Origin: Achatina immaculata
Lineage: Eukaryota; Mollusca; Gastropoda; Stylommatophora; Achatinidae
Assembly: GCA_009760885.1 (NCBI GenBank)
Contig: CM019714.1
Coordinates: forward strand, 3,149,895-3,213,894
Length of the DNA stretch: 64,000 nucleotides
Direction of reading: 5' to 3'
The notes under the pieces are model-generated. The model made no database searches, was not told the origin of the DNA, and was given only the letters and a program-made list of their open reading frames with translations. Positions 23,016 through 34,650 of the stretch are shown here, piece after piece. The translations under genes were made by a program, and so were the position numbers. Numbering within the stretch: the stretch's first letter is position 1; each line of letters begins with the position of its first letter.

Positions 23016-23376
23016 TCAGTATATCATATTTACTTGTGTCTTAGAGTTTTATCATTTGTGAAATTTATGTTTCTGCACAATTCCTGATAATTTCCCCATG
23101 ATTAACATTTTTGTATGATGATGATGAGAACGTCTTATGCAAAGTTTTTCTAGAAGAGATTGATTTGTCAGAATGTGATGATGTTCCTAGAAGAGACTGA
23201 ATTGTCAGAATGTGGTGAATTTGTGTCTAGAGAGGGCTGGATTGTTAGAATGTGGTGAATTTGTATCTAGAGAGTACAGGATTGTCAGAATGTAGTGAAT
23301 TTGTTTCTAGAGAAGACTGGATTATTTAGAATGTTGTGTCTTATGATGCGTAGTCTAGTGCGTGCTCTCAACACAG

Positions 23377-23548
23377 GGCCCGTCACCGTTTGGCAGAGCG
23401 GATTCATACAGTAAGCTGGAGCAGCTTGGTGAAGGCTCATATGCCACAGTGTTCAAAGGATTCAGCAGTCTCACCAACCAGGTGGTTGCTCTCAAGGAAA
23501 TCAGGCTTCAGGAAGAGGAAGGTGCTCCGTTTACAGCCATCAGAGAAG
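23377..23548 (+). CDS. CDK14: CDK14-like exon 3: kinase N-lobe with glycine loop and PFTAIRE helix
   Basis: The exon starts after ctcaacacag at phase 0 and ends in phase 1 at gag-aag|gtacag. It encodes [20 protein letters not shown] and continues through the glycine-rich loop ([12 protein letters not shown]), the ATP-anchoring Lys in VALKEIRL, an acidic EEEGAP stretch and the cyclin-binding helix PFTAIRE. PFTAIRE, rather than PSTAIRE or PCTAIRE, points to the CDK14/CDK15 subfamily. The wording around it is close to fly Eip63E and human CDK14 as I know them. The acceptor's polypyrimidine tract is weak. A ~430-bp MITE-like element sits about 24 bp past the donor, so splicing signals downstream are tightly confined. 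Confidence 0.96.
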
Positions 23549-23571
23549 GTACAGTTGTGTTTATTTTATTA

Positions 23572-23999
23572 AAGAGCACAGCACTGTATAGTTAGACCTC
23601 ACAAATCTTTGACAAAGGACTTTTAGACATGAGAGAAAGAAAAGTGAAAAGAAAATTACCTGGAACTTGAACCACATAATCTTGTAGGACAAGCAACCGT
23701 CTGTCCATGAGAGTACAGCATTAATCAGCTTTGCTATCTTTTATTCCCCCCCCCCCCCCCCCACCACCACCCAGTGTTTGATGGCAAAGCCATCAATATC
23801 TGTATGGCTAAAAAATTCTGACACTTGGAAAGGGAAAGAGGTTATGACACAGAAATTCTGTCTCTCACAAGTATCAACTTTTTTTTGACAAACATGGGTA
23901 TCTTCTCTATCAAACACCTTTTTTTGTTGGGGGTAGGGGGTTTGTGAAAGATAGTGAAATTGAATTTTTTGGGTCTCTAACCATACAACACTGTGCTCT
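23572..23999. mobile_element. MITE-like element with ~29-bp inverted ends, next to exon 3
   Basis: The left end (aagagcacagcactgtatag, 23572-23591) is the inverted, diverged partner of the right end (ccatacaacactgtgctcta, 23981-24000). The body contains poly-C/CCA and blocks shared with 20012-20360. On the minus strand a ggttcaagttcc sequence (about 23660-23680) resembles a pol III B box, so a tRNA-derived SINE is an alternative. It starts about 24 bp after the exon 3 donor. Confidence 0.55.
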
Positions 24000-24089
24000 A
24001 TTACTTTTTCAAGCTGCATTGTTTCCTGTGTGTAAAATTTTTTATTAATTTTAGAAGTTCTGTTTCTTCTTTCTGTTTTCTGTCATCAG

Positions 24090-27000
24090 ATCTCTCTCTC
24101 TCTCTGAACCATAAGTGCCCAGGGCACATGGGGCGTCTGCAGGGGTTTTCTACAAATGCCTGTCCTTTGCCTTTTTTTTCACTCTTGCCCAGTTGAGCCC
24201 TCTATTGCTCAACATCCTCTCTGTTGTTCTCCATGTCTCCTTTGGTCTACCCTTACTTCTGTTCCCCTGTGGTGTCCATCTTAGTGCTATTTTTGGTAGT
24301 GTGTTGTCAGTCATTCGGAGCACATGTCCCAGTCATCGCCAGCATCTTTCCTCAATAATTGCTGTCAGTGGCTTCATCTGCATTTCTGCCAACAAGATGT
24401 TATTTCTTATGGCGTTTGGCCAAAATATTCTTCTAATTCTTTGTAAACATTTAGTCTGGAAAGAATTCCGTTTGTTTTCTGTGGTTTTGGTGATTTTCCA
24501 CCATTCACTTCCATGGAGTAGTACACCCAGAACATTCCTCTGAAATATCCTGATTTTCATCATCATGCTTAGTTTTTTAGATTTCCATATAGTCTGCAGC
24601 ATTTCAAAAGCCTGGTTTGCTCTAGTAAGTCTGCTGTTGATGAAGGACTGTGCTGTCTTCATTTTCTACTGCTCTGCTGCCAAGATATACAAATTCATTG
24701 ACCTCTTTCACTATTGCAATCTACTCAGAGTACATTTCTGTTGTTCACATTTTGCTTCATTAACTTTTGTCTTTCCTACGTTGATCTTTAATCCTGTTGT
24801 TTGCATTCTGAGTTTAGCTTGTTTATTTTATCTTGCATATCTTGCCTGCTTGATAGCAGACAAATGTCATCTGCAAAGTCAAATTCCTTCAGCACTGTGT
24901 CGAGGATCCATTGTAATCCTCTGCATTCGTCTGATGTTGCCTCCTTCGTTAACCAGTCTACTGCCAAGATAAATAATGTTGTCGATAGTACACATCCCTG
25001 CTTCACTCCTGTTTGTACCCTAACTTTGCACTGAAAACCTTCGTACAGGGCTTTGATGACATTCACTATCTTATGGAGGAGGCCATGCCATTTTAGAATT
25101 TTCCAAAGTGCATCTCTGTTGACACTGTCAAAGGCTTTCTCAAAATTTATAAACAGTGGGTGTGCTATGCCACTCATTTGCCTGCTTTAATATTTAAATA
25201 CAAATATGTGGTCTATACATGATCTTCCTTTCCTAAATCCTGCCTGCTCTTTCCAAAGTTTTCCTTCAAGTGCTGGTACAATTCTGCTGATGATTACTCT
25301 GCAAAATACTTTACTGGTGAGTGGCAGGAGGGTAATACCTCTCCAGTTCTCACAATCTCTGAGGTCACCCTTCTTTGGTAGTTTTACTATTAGGCCAGTT
25401 TTCTACTCCTCTGGAGCTTTTACTAGATCCCAAATTTGTTGTAGTATCCGACAGTTGTTTTGGTGTTTCTGTTTCTTCTGCTTTCAACATCTCAGCAGTC
25501 ATTTCATCTTCACCTGGTGCCTTGTCTAATTTTAGCTTCTTTATTGCCTCCTTTACTCCACTTATTGTTATTGGTCCAGTATTGATGTTTAGTTCTGTTT
25601 TTGCTTCAGGTATGTCTATTGTTTGTGCTGCTTGTGTTCTGTTTAGTAGGGTGTTAAAGTGTTCCCTCCATATTATTTCTCTTTCTCCACTGATCAGTTG
25701 TCCCTTATGTGTCCTTACTGCACTCTCACATCTTGTGCTGAAGTTACCTGTCATCTGCTTTATGATTTTCTATATGGTTTTCATGTCATTTGCATATGAT
25801 GCTTTTTCTGCTGCTTCTGCTAAGTTGTCATGGTACTGATGTTTATCTTGACGACATGATTCCTTCACTTCTTTGTCTTTTTATGCATAATTACTTAAAA
25901 CTTGTTCTTTTAGCCTTTGTGATTTGATGCTCAGTAATTTTTTCTTGATTTCTTTTCTTTGCTCTGTCTTTTCCCATGTGGTCTCGCTTATCCATTCCTC
26001 TTTTCTCCATTTCTGATATCTCAGCACCTCTTTTGCTGTTTTCTGTAGTGTTTCATTGAACTCTAGTGTAGACATTTCTGCTTCGTCATGTGGGAGACTG
26101 AAGCCGTTCTTAAGTACTAATGAGAATTCATTCCTTGTTTGCTGGTCTTTCAGTTTTGCTGTATCAAAGTGTGCCTTTCTGTGTTCTCCAATTTTGGATT
26201 TCCTTAATTTTAGTTTTATTTTTGCTACCAGAAAGTACTGATCACTTCTTGCATCTGCACCTTTCCTTGCTCTCACATCTTGTAGTGACTGTTTCCACTT
26301 CTTTATTAGTATGTGATTGACTTAGTTTTCTGTGGTTTTATCTGGGGACCTCCAAGTCACTTTATGGATGTTTTTGTGCTGGAAAATTGTCCCTCCGATG
26401 GTCTTCATGTTTTCTTCACAGAAACTGTGCAGTCTTTCTCCATTTTCATTTATTTCTCCGATTCCTTCTCTTCCCATGATTCTTCTTATATCTTCATTTC
26501 CCTCATCTACTTTTGCATTGAAGTCGCCCAAGATGAGTAGCATATTATGCTTGGGTATTGTTTCTACTGTGGCTTGGAGGCTGTTGTAAAAATCTTCTTT
26601 TAGTTCCTCTTCAGCTGCTTCTGTTGGTGCATAACAAACTATAATAGATATCTTCGTGAATCTTGAGTTGAAGCGTGAATATAATAATATCTCATTTATA
26701 GAGGTCCATTTCAGCAATGCGCTTTTGTTTTAATCAGTGCTACTCCTCCTTCATGATGATCTTCTTTACCTGACCATATGATTGTATCTTCTGTGTGCTG
26801 TGTTGTTAATTTCTTCTGCCTTGTTCTGTCCATCTTGCCTCTTGTATTCCTAGTATGTCTAGTTTGTATCTGTGCATTTCCTTGATGGTTTGTGCTAGTT
26901 TTCCAGTCTGGTTAAGTGTTCTTACATTCCAGCTGCCTATTTGCATCTTGTGTTTAGGTTCCAGGAGGTCTGCAGTCGGGCTGAGGACTTCCAGTGGCTG

Positions 27001-27250
27001 GCTTTCATCCACAACCTTCATGGGCTCAGTTTCCTGATAAGCATTTCTCCTTCCCCCTGCATTTGTTTTTTCCCTTGCTTCTGTTTCTGTAGTAGTCTGA
27101 TGGTTTTTTACCAGATGGGGTTGCTGGCCCTATGCTGAACCCTCCTTAGCACCTTTTACGATCATGCATGGTAGGGTACAGTGGTCCTATTCTTTGTTTC
27201 CCAGGCATGTGCCCAGGTCCCAGGTACCACACGGGGGGTCATCAGAGATG
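24090..27250 (-). mobile_element. RTE-like LINE (family 3), near full length, antisense in intron 3
   Basis: In element order from the right: endonuclease start WNVRTLNQTGKLAQTI with LGIQEARWTEQG (26806-27021); YAPTEAAEEELKEDF and LILGDFNAKV (26322-26717); linker (25881-26276); RT with EAIKKLKLDKAPGEDEM (25365-25754), FINFEKAFDSVNRDALW, KQGCVLSTTLF and FADD (24788-25177); then thumb and a RSKGRPKETWRTT-type basic end near 24230. A GC-richer 5' leader reaches about 27250 and the 3' end has an (AG)n stretch near 24100. At least five frame breaks make it inactive. Confidence 0.88.
24788..25177 (-). pseudogene. RTE family-3 reverse transcriptase palm remnant
   Basis: A 129-codon minus-strand frame holds the RT core: LFINFEKAFDSVNRDALWKI, VKQGCVLSTTLFILAVDWL and the FADD active site (EFDFADDICLLS). 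Its catalytic Asp residues are intact, but flanking blocks lie in other frames. Part of the degraded LINE at 24090-27250. Confidence 0.88.
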
Positions 27251-27695
27251 GAATGATTCTATTTATTGTCATCATTATTACAAGGCAGCAGGTGTTGATG
27301 GTCAAGCTTTTGCACATATATTATTCTGTGGTATTTTCCATCAGCTCAAGTGGCTCTTAGCTGGCAAAGCATCCTTCTTCTCCCCCCCCCCCCATGCTTC
27401 TCTCCACATTTATCTTAGTCCTTGAATTCTCATTATATGTGAAATGAATGATGACTATCATTTTCTTATGGATTTAATTAAGTTTATTTCTACATTAGTT
27501 TTTGTTAAATATTCACTGTTTATCATCTTACCTGTCCATGATAGTCTTTGCGATTTTCTTAAGAAACTACATCTCTGTTGCCTCTAGTGATCTTTACATT
27601 GATCTCTTTAGTGTCCATGATTCATTTCCATGAACTTAGGTTGGTTCAGTGCAGCATTTTTGTAACTTTTTTCTTTTTGGTAATAGAGATGCATT

Positions 27696-27703
27696 CATCA
27701 TCG

Positions 27704-27734
<31 letters not shown>

Positions 27735-27979
27735 TCCCTCCCTTGAGAGCATAGGCCATGGATAAAGGCTCTCTAGTCATCCCTGTTCTTGGAATTATTC
27801 TCTGCTTCCTTCCATGTGCATCCCTTGTCTCTGAGCACTGTCATAATTTCTCATCTCCAAGTAAGTCTAGATCTTCCTCATTTTCTATTTCCTGAGGATT
27901 CCATGTCAGTGCCTGTCTTGCTATGTTGGTGTCAGGTTTCCTCAGAGTGTGGCCAATCCACCTCCACTTCCTAGACATG
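27696..27979 (-). mobile_element. RTE-like LINE 3' end with 13-bp TSD and (GAT)n tail
   Basis: Flanked by atagagatgcatt at 27683-27695 and 27980-27992. The minus-strand frame encodes a terminal [26 protein letters not shown] block and degraded downstream sequence. The (CATCAT)n run at 27699-27735 is the antisense of a (GAT)n tail, which fits RTE 3' ends. Inserted in the LINE at 27520-29720 in the same orientation. Confidence 0.88.
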
Positions 27980-28661
27980 ATAGAGATGCATTAGACAAGA
28001 TATTTCTCATTGTTTTTAAAGCTGTTTTGACTGGAAATATTTAATTGATTTTGATGGTGCATTTTCCATCTGATGTTATTTGCATGCCCAGATATTTAAA
28101 TATATGAACTTATCTCAGAGTTGATCCTTGTACTTTAACCTTACGTCTGAGTGGATTCTTTGTTTGAGATATAGCATTATTTCTGTTTTCTTTCTATTTA
28201 GGGCGAGTCCATTGTTCCTACATTTCTTTTTACCATCATATGTAATAGGTTGTTGGCTCTTTTCATTTTTGGCTTTTGATACTATATCATCTGCATAGCA
28301 TATATTTTTCAAGTTTTAGCCTCCAATGTGTGGATGGGTTCTTCTTTTGTGATATAACCATTGTTTCTGTTTCCTTGTTATTTAAGGTGAGTCCTATACT
28401 TGTATCTAATAATTCCTATAGTCTCTTTTAATTTTTAGCTGTTAGTTCTGTATCATCTACACATCATAGGTTGTTCACATTGTAGTCTCCAACTAGAATT
28501 CTGATTTTATTTTGATTTCATATTTTTGCTGTAAAATAAGAACAGATCTGGGGAGAGTACACAACCGTGCCTAAAACTTTTGCTTTATTGGTTGGCCTAT
28601 CATATTTTCTACCCTGATGGCTGCTTCTTGATTCCAGAATTCTTTTTGGTATTATTCTCAG

Positions 28662-29207
28662 AACAGAATAGGCCAAGCAGAGACTGCATTTCAGAGAATG
28701 AGAAACATATTATGCAACACATCCTTTTCAATGAATGTTAGAAAATGAGTCCTAAAGTGCTGTATTGAACGTATCTCCTTATATGGAAGTGAATCATGAA
28801 CAATAGGCAGACCTGCACAAAAGTTGTTGGAAGCAGCAGAAATGTGGTTTATTAGAAGAATGTTGTGAATTCCCTGGACAGCAAAAATAACTAATGGAGA
28901 ATGTATGAGAAGAGCTGGAGAGACAAAAAAAAAACCTTGTCAAAAAAATAAGAGAGAAACAGTGTAATTTCATAGGACATGCAATGAGAAGAGGGGGCAT
29001 AGAATATATTATAACAATAGGAAAAATAGAAGGAAGAAGAGCCAGGGAAAGACTAATAGAAATCCAGTAGGACAGTCTGACAGGATGGTGTAAGAGGAGA
29101 TCACCAACTGAGCTAATGGCATGCATGAAGGATTGTGTACTCTGGAGAAGCATAATAGGTAACGCCAGTCAGCACGGCACCTGATGATGGTGATGATGAT
29201 GATGATA
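28662..29207 (+). mobile_element. RTE-like LINE (family 1) 3' fragment with 8-bp TSD
   Basis: Flanked by attctcag at 28654-28661 and 29208-29215. It matches the end of the 5333-7515 copy (NRIGQAETAFQRMRNIL, AAEMWFIRRML, CMRRAGET) with several stops, and ends in (TGATGA)n. It lies within, and opposite to, an older copy of the same family. Confidence 0.92.
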
Positions 29208-29749
29208 ATTCTCAGATCTATACCATCAGTATTTATGTCCTGTAACATTGTTACAGTTTTATCAGAAGTTTGTATAGTCAGTGAAGTGTAACAAATAACC
29301 TTTTTTTTTTTTTTTTACTTCAAATGTTCTGTTAATTACAGTTCTTTATGCATGTATGGCATTATATGGTCCTTTCTTTCTTTGTGTCCAAATCTGATGT
29401 CTGACTTTTCCTGTGTCTAGTTCTTCTTATGGTAATTCTCAGCAGTAGCTTTGTGATATAACTGAAAGGCTTGTTGTTCTGAAATGTTCACATTCTTTGG
29501 CCCTTGATTTCCTTGACAAAGTGATGAAGGTAAATTTGAATAGATCATCAGGTATACGGTTGCTGTTACAAGTGCCATTCAGAAGTTATGTTATTATTTT
29601 TACATGAAAGTCATCAAGAACTTCTAATTCTTCTGCAGATTAAAAAAAAATCAGTTTCTAAAGAAAAAAAATCAGGTCCAGTTGCTTTCTTCTCTTCATA
29701 TGTTTAATGGCAACTAAGATTTTGTTTTGAAGTTTTTGTGGTCCATCAC

Positions 29750-29875
29750 AGTTGCCTGCAATTGGCATTAGGTCTGGTCATTGTCTTGCATGGGCTCTTG
29801 AGTGATGTAGTGGCCAGTGCATTCTGTCACACAGAGGTTGCTATTCAAGTTCAGCTTAAGGGACAGAGCACCAAG
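29750..29875 (+). repeat. Possible tRNA-derived SINE fragment
   Basis: Contains gatgtagtggccagtgca (A-box-like) followed about 35 bp later by ggttgctattcaagttcagc (B-box-like, degraded). The spacing and wording match many tRNA-derived SINE heads. No tail or TSD is evident. Confidence 0.4.
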
Positions 29876-29944
29876 GAAATGTGTACTGAACTGTTTGCAG
29901 TCGTAGTAAGAGAAAGAAACCGTGCAGGAGTGGTGCTGATCATG

Positions 29945-30280
29945 TCAACCTACAGTGTGCCACCATACAGTTCGTTGATGTGTTCTGTTCACCTCTCTAC
30001 CATACAGTTCATTGATGTGTTCTGTCAACCTCTCTACTATACAGTTCATTGAAGTGTTCTGTCAACCTCTCTACCATACAGTTCAATGATGTGTTCTGTC
30101 AACCTCTCTAACATACAGTTCAATGATGTGTTCTGTCAACCTCTCTACCATACAGTTCATTGATGTGTTTTGTTCACCTCTCTACCATACAGTTCATTGA
30201 TGTGTTCTGTCAACCTCTCTACCATACAGTTCATTGATGTGTTCTGTCAACCTCTCCACCATACAATTCATTGATGTCCA
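29945..30280 (+). repeat. Minisatellite, 37-bp unit, about 9 copies (intron 3)
   Basis: Unit contains catacagttcattgatgtgt and tctgtcaacctctctac. Confidence 0.94.
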
Positions 30281-30595
30281 CATCTCCACTGCAGTATTTT
30301 TGCATAATTTGTTTCTCATTTCTTTCTCTGTTTACATTCTTGTATCTGTCAGCTGCAGTATTTCTGTGTCATCCATCTCTTCTTGTATATTGTTTCTTTT
30401 ATCTGGGTATTGTTTCTATTCTCGTCTGATATACTACATCAATACATTGTATCTTTTCTGATGCATTGCATTCATTTATTGTAGCTCTTCTTAATCTCTT
30501 CACTGCAGGTCCATGTCTGTCTTGATGTTTCTCATTCTTCTGCTTGTCTTTAATTTCATTCATATTTTACAGTATAATGAATCATGGTTACATTG
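30281..30595. other. Intronic, no recognisable feature
   Basis: T-rich sequence without a supported feature. Confidence 0.45.
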
Positions 30596-31555
30596 CAGTC
30601 AGCTCCTGACACTGAGTTCATGATTGACCTTTTGTAATTTATTTAACAGTGAGTTCATGATTGACCCCTTGTAATGTATTTAACACTGAGTTCATGATTG
30701 ACCTCTTGTAATGTATTTAACAATGAGTTCATGATTGACCTCTTGTAATGTATTTAACAATGCGTTCATGATTGACCTCTTGTAATGTATTTAACAATGA
30801 GTTCATGATTGACCTCTTGTAATGTATTTAACAGTGAGTTCATGATTGACCTTTTGTAATTTATTTAACAGTGAGTTAATGATAGACTTCTTGTAATGTA
30901 TTTAACAGTGAGTTAATGATTGACCTCTTGTAATGTATTTAACAGTGAGTTAATGAGTAAATGAATTTGTCTGTAATGTAATTAGCAGTGAGTTATTGAA
31001 TGAACTTGTCAGTAATGTAATTACCAGTGTGTCAAGGAATGTACATGTCTATAGTGTAATTGGTAGTGAAATGATAATGAATGAACTTGTTTGTAGTGTA
31101 TTTAACAGTGATTTAATGAATAAATGAATTTGTCTGTAATGTAACTAGCAGTGAGTTATTGAATGAACTTGTCTGTAATGTGATAGGAGTCAGATAATGA
31201 ATGCATTTTTTTTGTAGCAATAAGTTAATGAATGAACTTGTCTATTAAATAATTATCAGTGAGCTAATGAGTGAACTTGCTGAACTTGTTTATAATATTT
31301 TTATCAGTGAGCTAATGAATGAACTTGTTGAACTTGTCTATAATGTAATTAACAGTAAGTTAACAAGTGAACTTGTCTATAATGTAACTAACAGTAAGTT
31401 AGCAAGTGAACTTGTCTATAATGTAACTAACAGAAGTTAACAAGTGAACTTGTCTATAATGTAACTAAAGTAAGTTAACAAGTGAACTTGTCTATAATGT
31501 AACTAAAATAAGTTAACAAGTGAACTTGTCTATAATGTAACTAACAGTAAGAATT
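30596..31555 (+). repeat. Minisatellite, 38-39-bp then degenerate units (intron 3)
   Basis: The left part has units with tgagttcatgattgacctct and tgtaatgtatttaaca. The right part has gtgaacttgtctataatgta units with actaacagtaagttaacaa. The array ends about 30 bp before the exon 4 acceptor, so it supplies part of the sequence where the branch point would lie. Confidence 0.9.
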
Positions 31556-31582
31556 TTGCTATTTTTTGTTTTACTTTCCCAG

Positions 31583-31677
31583 CCTCACTGCTGAAGGGTT
31601 TACGCCATGCCAACATTGTTACGCTGCATGACATCATCCACACAAAGGAGACTCTGACTTTTGTCTTTGAATATGTG
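31583..31677 (+). CDS. CDK14: CDK14-like exon 4: end of PFTAIRE helix to hinge
   Basis: The acceptor is ttactttcccag (ends 31582) and the donor is gtg|gttagt. The first two bases plus the last base of exon 3 restore an Ala codon, continuing [24 protein letters not shown] and ending TFVFEYV. This is the alpha-C to beta-5 segment and the hinge. The gatekeeper position is Phe, as in most CDKs. The donor gttagt is non-consensus at +3 but acceptable. The exon is preceded immediately by a repeat array rich in ctaac-like motifs and followed within about 200 bp by a 32-bp array. Confidence 0.95.
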
Positions 31678-31869
31678 GTTAGTATTTTAAAACATATCAT
31701 TTTTTCCCCTTTGTTCCAGTTAATGTGAGGCCACAGTAATTCAGTTTCTGATGTTTGTGAACTATTCATTCATCAACCTTACATTTTCTTTGCATTTCAT
31801 AAATTTCCAAACCATTTATGTTTTATAGTTTATAGTTTATGTGAGATTAAATGCTATTTCATTTTAGTC

Positions 31870-33094
31870 ATTTAACATGAGACACGTTTCTTATTAGTTT
31901 GTATGAGACAAGTTATAGTTTCTTATTAGTTTGTATGAGACAGGTTACAGTTTCATATTAGTTTGTATGAGACAAGTTATAGTTTCTTATTAGTTTGTAT
32001 GAGACAAGTTACAGTTTCTTATTAGTTTGTATGAGACAAGTTACAGTTTCTTATTAGTTTGTATGAGACAAGTTATAGTTTCTTATTAGTTTGTATGAGA
32101 CAAGTTATAGTTTCTTATTAGTTTGTACGAGACAAGTTACAGTTTCTTATTAGTTTGTACAAGACAAGTTACAGTTTCTTATTAGTTTGTATGAGACAAG
32201 TTATAGTTTCTTATTAGTTTGTATGAGACAAGTTATAGTTTCTTATTAGTTTGTACGAGACAAGTTACAGTTTCTTATTAGTTTGTACGAGACAAGTTAC
32301 AGTTTCTTATTAGTTTGTATGAGACAAGTTATAGTTTCTTATTAGTTTGTACGAGACAAGTTACATTTTCTTATTAGTTTGTATGAGACAAGTTATAGTT
32401 TCTTATTAGTTTGTATGAGACAAGTTATAGTTTCTTATTAGTTTGTACGAGACAAGTTACAGTTTCTTATTAGTTTGTACGAGACAAGTTACAGTTTCTT
32501 ATTAGTTTGTATGAGACAAGTTATAGTTTCTTATTAGTTTGTATGAGACAAGTTACAGTTTCTTATTAGTTTGTATGAGACAAGTTATAGTTTCTTATTA
32601 GTTTGTATGAGACAAGTTATAGTTTCTTATTAGTTTGTATGAGACAAATTATAGTTTCTTATTAGTTTGTATGAGACAAGTTATAGTTTCTTATTAGTTT
32701 GTATGAGACAAATTATAGTTTCTTATTAGTTTGTATGAGACAAGTTATATTTTCTTATTAGTTTGTATGAGACAAGTTATAGAGTTTCTTATTAGTTTGT
32801 ATGAGACAAGTTATAGAGTTTCACTTTAGTGTGTATAAGTTACAGTTTCTTATTAGTTTGTATGAGACCAGTTTCTTATTAGTTTGTATGAGATAAGTTA
32901 TAGTTTCTTATTAGTTTGTATGAAACAAGTTATAGAGTTTCCTATTAGTTTGTATGAGATAAGTTACAGTTTCTTATTATTTTGTATGAGACAAGTTATA
33001 GAGTTTCATATTAGTTTGTATGAGACAAGTTGTAGAGCTTTTTATTAGTTTGTATGAGTCAAGTTAATTTCTTATTAGTTTGTATGAAGCAAGT
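31870..33094 (+). repeat. Minisatellite, 32-bp unit, about 37 copies (intron 4)
   Basis: Unit is gttatagtttcttattagtt followed by tgtatgagacaa. Copies are very uniform in the middle and decay to the right. Isolated remnants of the unit continue to about 36180, interleaved with the duplicated mariner block. Confidence 0.96.
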
Positions 33095-34650
33095 TAATTT
33101 CTTATTATGAGGGCAAGTAATGAGCCAGAAAAAAAAAAGAAAAAAAAAACTGAATTCTTGCCTGAAAGTAAAAAAAAATTTTTTTGATGTTAATTCCCCT
33201 GTACATTCAGATACTTGTTCCACTGATTCACAACTCCTGGAAAGCTAGCATCAAAGAAGGTTTCTGCCTGCTGCCACAGCCAATGAGTCTATCCTTCTTT
33301 GGCAGTTTCTTTGTTGTCTCAGAAATGGTGCACCCTGGTGATTTTTCAGGGGCTGGAAAAGATGGGAGCTAAGTCTGAGATACAAGTTGGGAGCTAAGTC
33401 TGAGCTACAAGGTGGGAGCTAAGTCTGAGATACAAGTTGGGAGCTGAGCTACAAGGAGCTAAGTCTGATCTACAAGGAGCTAAGTCTGAGCTACAAAGTG
33501 GATGCTCCAACCATTCTCAGGCAAAGTTTTTTAACAGCTCCTTCATTGTCCTGGCCATATGAGGGCAGGCATTGTTATGGGTGCACTCAGGAGAGCAGGA
33601 TGTTTTCTGGTGAATGGAGTGCTGCAGTTTCTTCAAGGTATGAGGTGGCATTGACAGTGTTTCACCATGAGCCTGGAATTCAGCCGGCATGATGCAGTCT
33701 CAAGAAATGCTTAGCATTTGTGTGATGATGGGATAACCTTGAGCTTTTTTATGACTGTTGAGAAATGACATTCCCATTCCATGGAGGCTTGCTTCGACTT
33801 CAGTTGAAAGTGGTGGACCCAAGATTTGTCTCCCGTAACAGTGGGTTGAAGTCCTCCTGCTCTGCATGATACTGCTTAGGTGCTGCAAGGACAAGCCCAT
33901 TCTGTTCAGTTTTTGTTTGTGGGAACCATTGTGCGCAGACTTTATGGAATCTTATTTGTTCATACATGATGTTATAGACATTTTCATTAGAGCAACCTAC
34001 ACTGTCAGATACATCGCCTAATGACACATTTGGTCAGCTTGGATCATCCCTTCCACATGCTTAATTGTGGCCTCAGTTGCAATCTCCATGGGATGACCTT
34101 GACGCTTCTTGTCTGTCCATTACTGAATTTCTGGATCCAGTTGTATGTGGCCTTTCTTGACATACACTTTTTTACCGTACACTTAAGCATTTCTTTGTGC
34201 ACGTTCTTTGTGCACAGTTGGCTCACAGAAAATGCACAAATCTTTGCTGTTTTTCTCGTGTACATGCATTTACTCGCCATATTAAAATGATTGTTGTTAA
34301 ATAACTGTGGCATGCTGGGATATACCTTTGGTTCAGATTTTGCAAAAGTTGGTGCTGCTATGTGCCATCGAAAAATGCACAATGAATTTTCAGTTGTTTT
34401 CAGTTTGTGAAGATTTGCAACTTATTTACTGACTTGCCATTTTGGTTTGTATGAGACAAGTTAGTTTTCTGTTTGCATGAGACAGGTTTAAGTTTAATAA
34501 GAATAGTTTGCATGAGAGATGTTAAGAGTTTTAAAAAATTAATTTGTATGAGACAAGTCAGTTTATTATTACTTTGTATGCAACAGTTTAGAGTATTATT
34601 AGTTTGTATGAGACAGTTCAGAATTTATTATTAATTTATATGAAATAAAT
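33095..34650 (-). mobile_element. Mariner-like relic, left copy of a 1.56-kb tandem duplication
   Basis: Minus-strand frames show a mariner transposase in pieces: RKATYNWIQKFSNGQTRSVK (34044-34382), a FHKVCAQWFPQTKTEQ block (33800-34027) and a C-terminal part near 33330-33560 containing HPLCSSDLAP, the degraded HPxYSPDLAPxD motif. That motif has been expanded into 5-6 tandem copies (33360-33500). Stops and shifts occur throughout. Flanks carry remnants of the 32-bp array, so the transposon had landed in the array before duplication. Confidence 0.82.

Larger units (their letters stand above)
27520..29720 (-). mobile_element. Degraded RTE-like LINE (family 1 relative), antisense, with two nested inserts
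   Basis: In element order from the right: a KATGPD-like RT start (about 29690), MLQDINTDGIDLRI (29209-29250), then beyond the insert at 28662-29207 a YWNQEAAIRVEN-type block (28600-28660), CVDDTE (degraded active site) near 28460, and a further active-site-like CYADD at 28115-28312. The C-terminal part extends to about 27520, interrupted at 27696-27979. Two active-site regions in series suggest two overlapping old copies. All frames are broken. Confidence 0.72.

Noticed and set aside
24115..24543. 142-codon + ORF in intron 3
   Set aside because: Shadow of the antisense RTE element. The minus strand carries the real homology.
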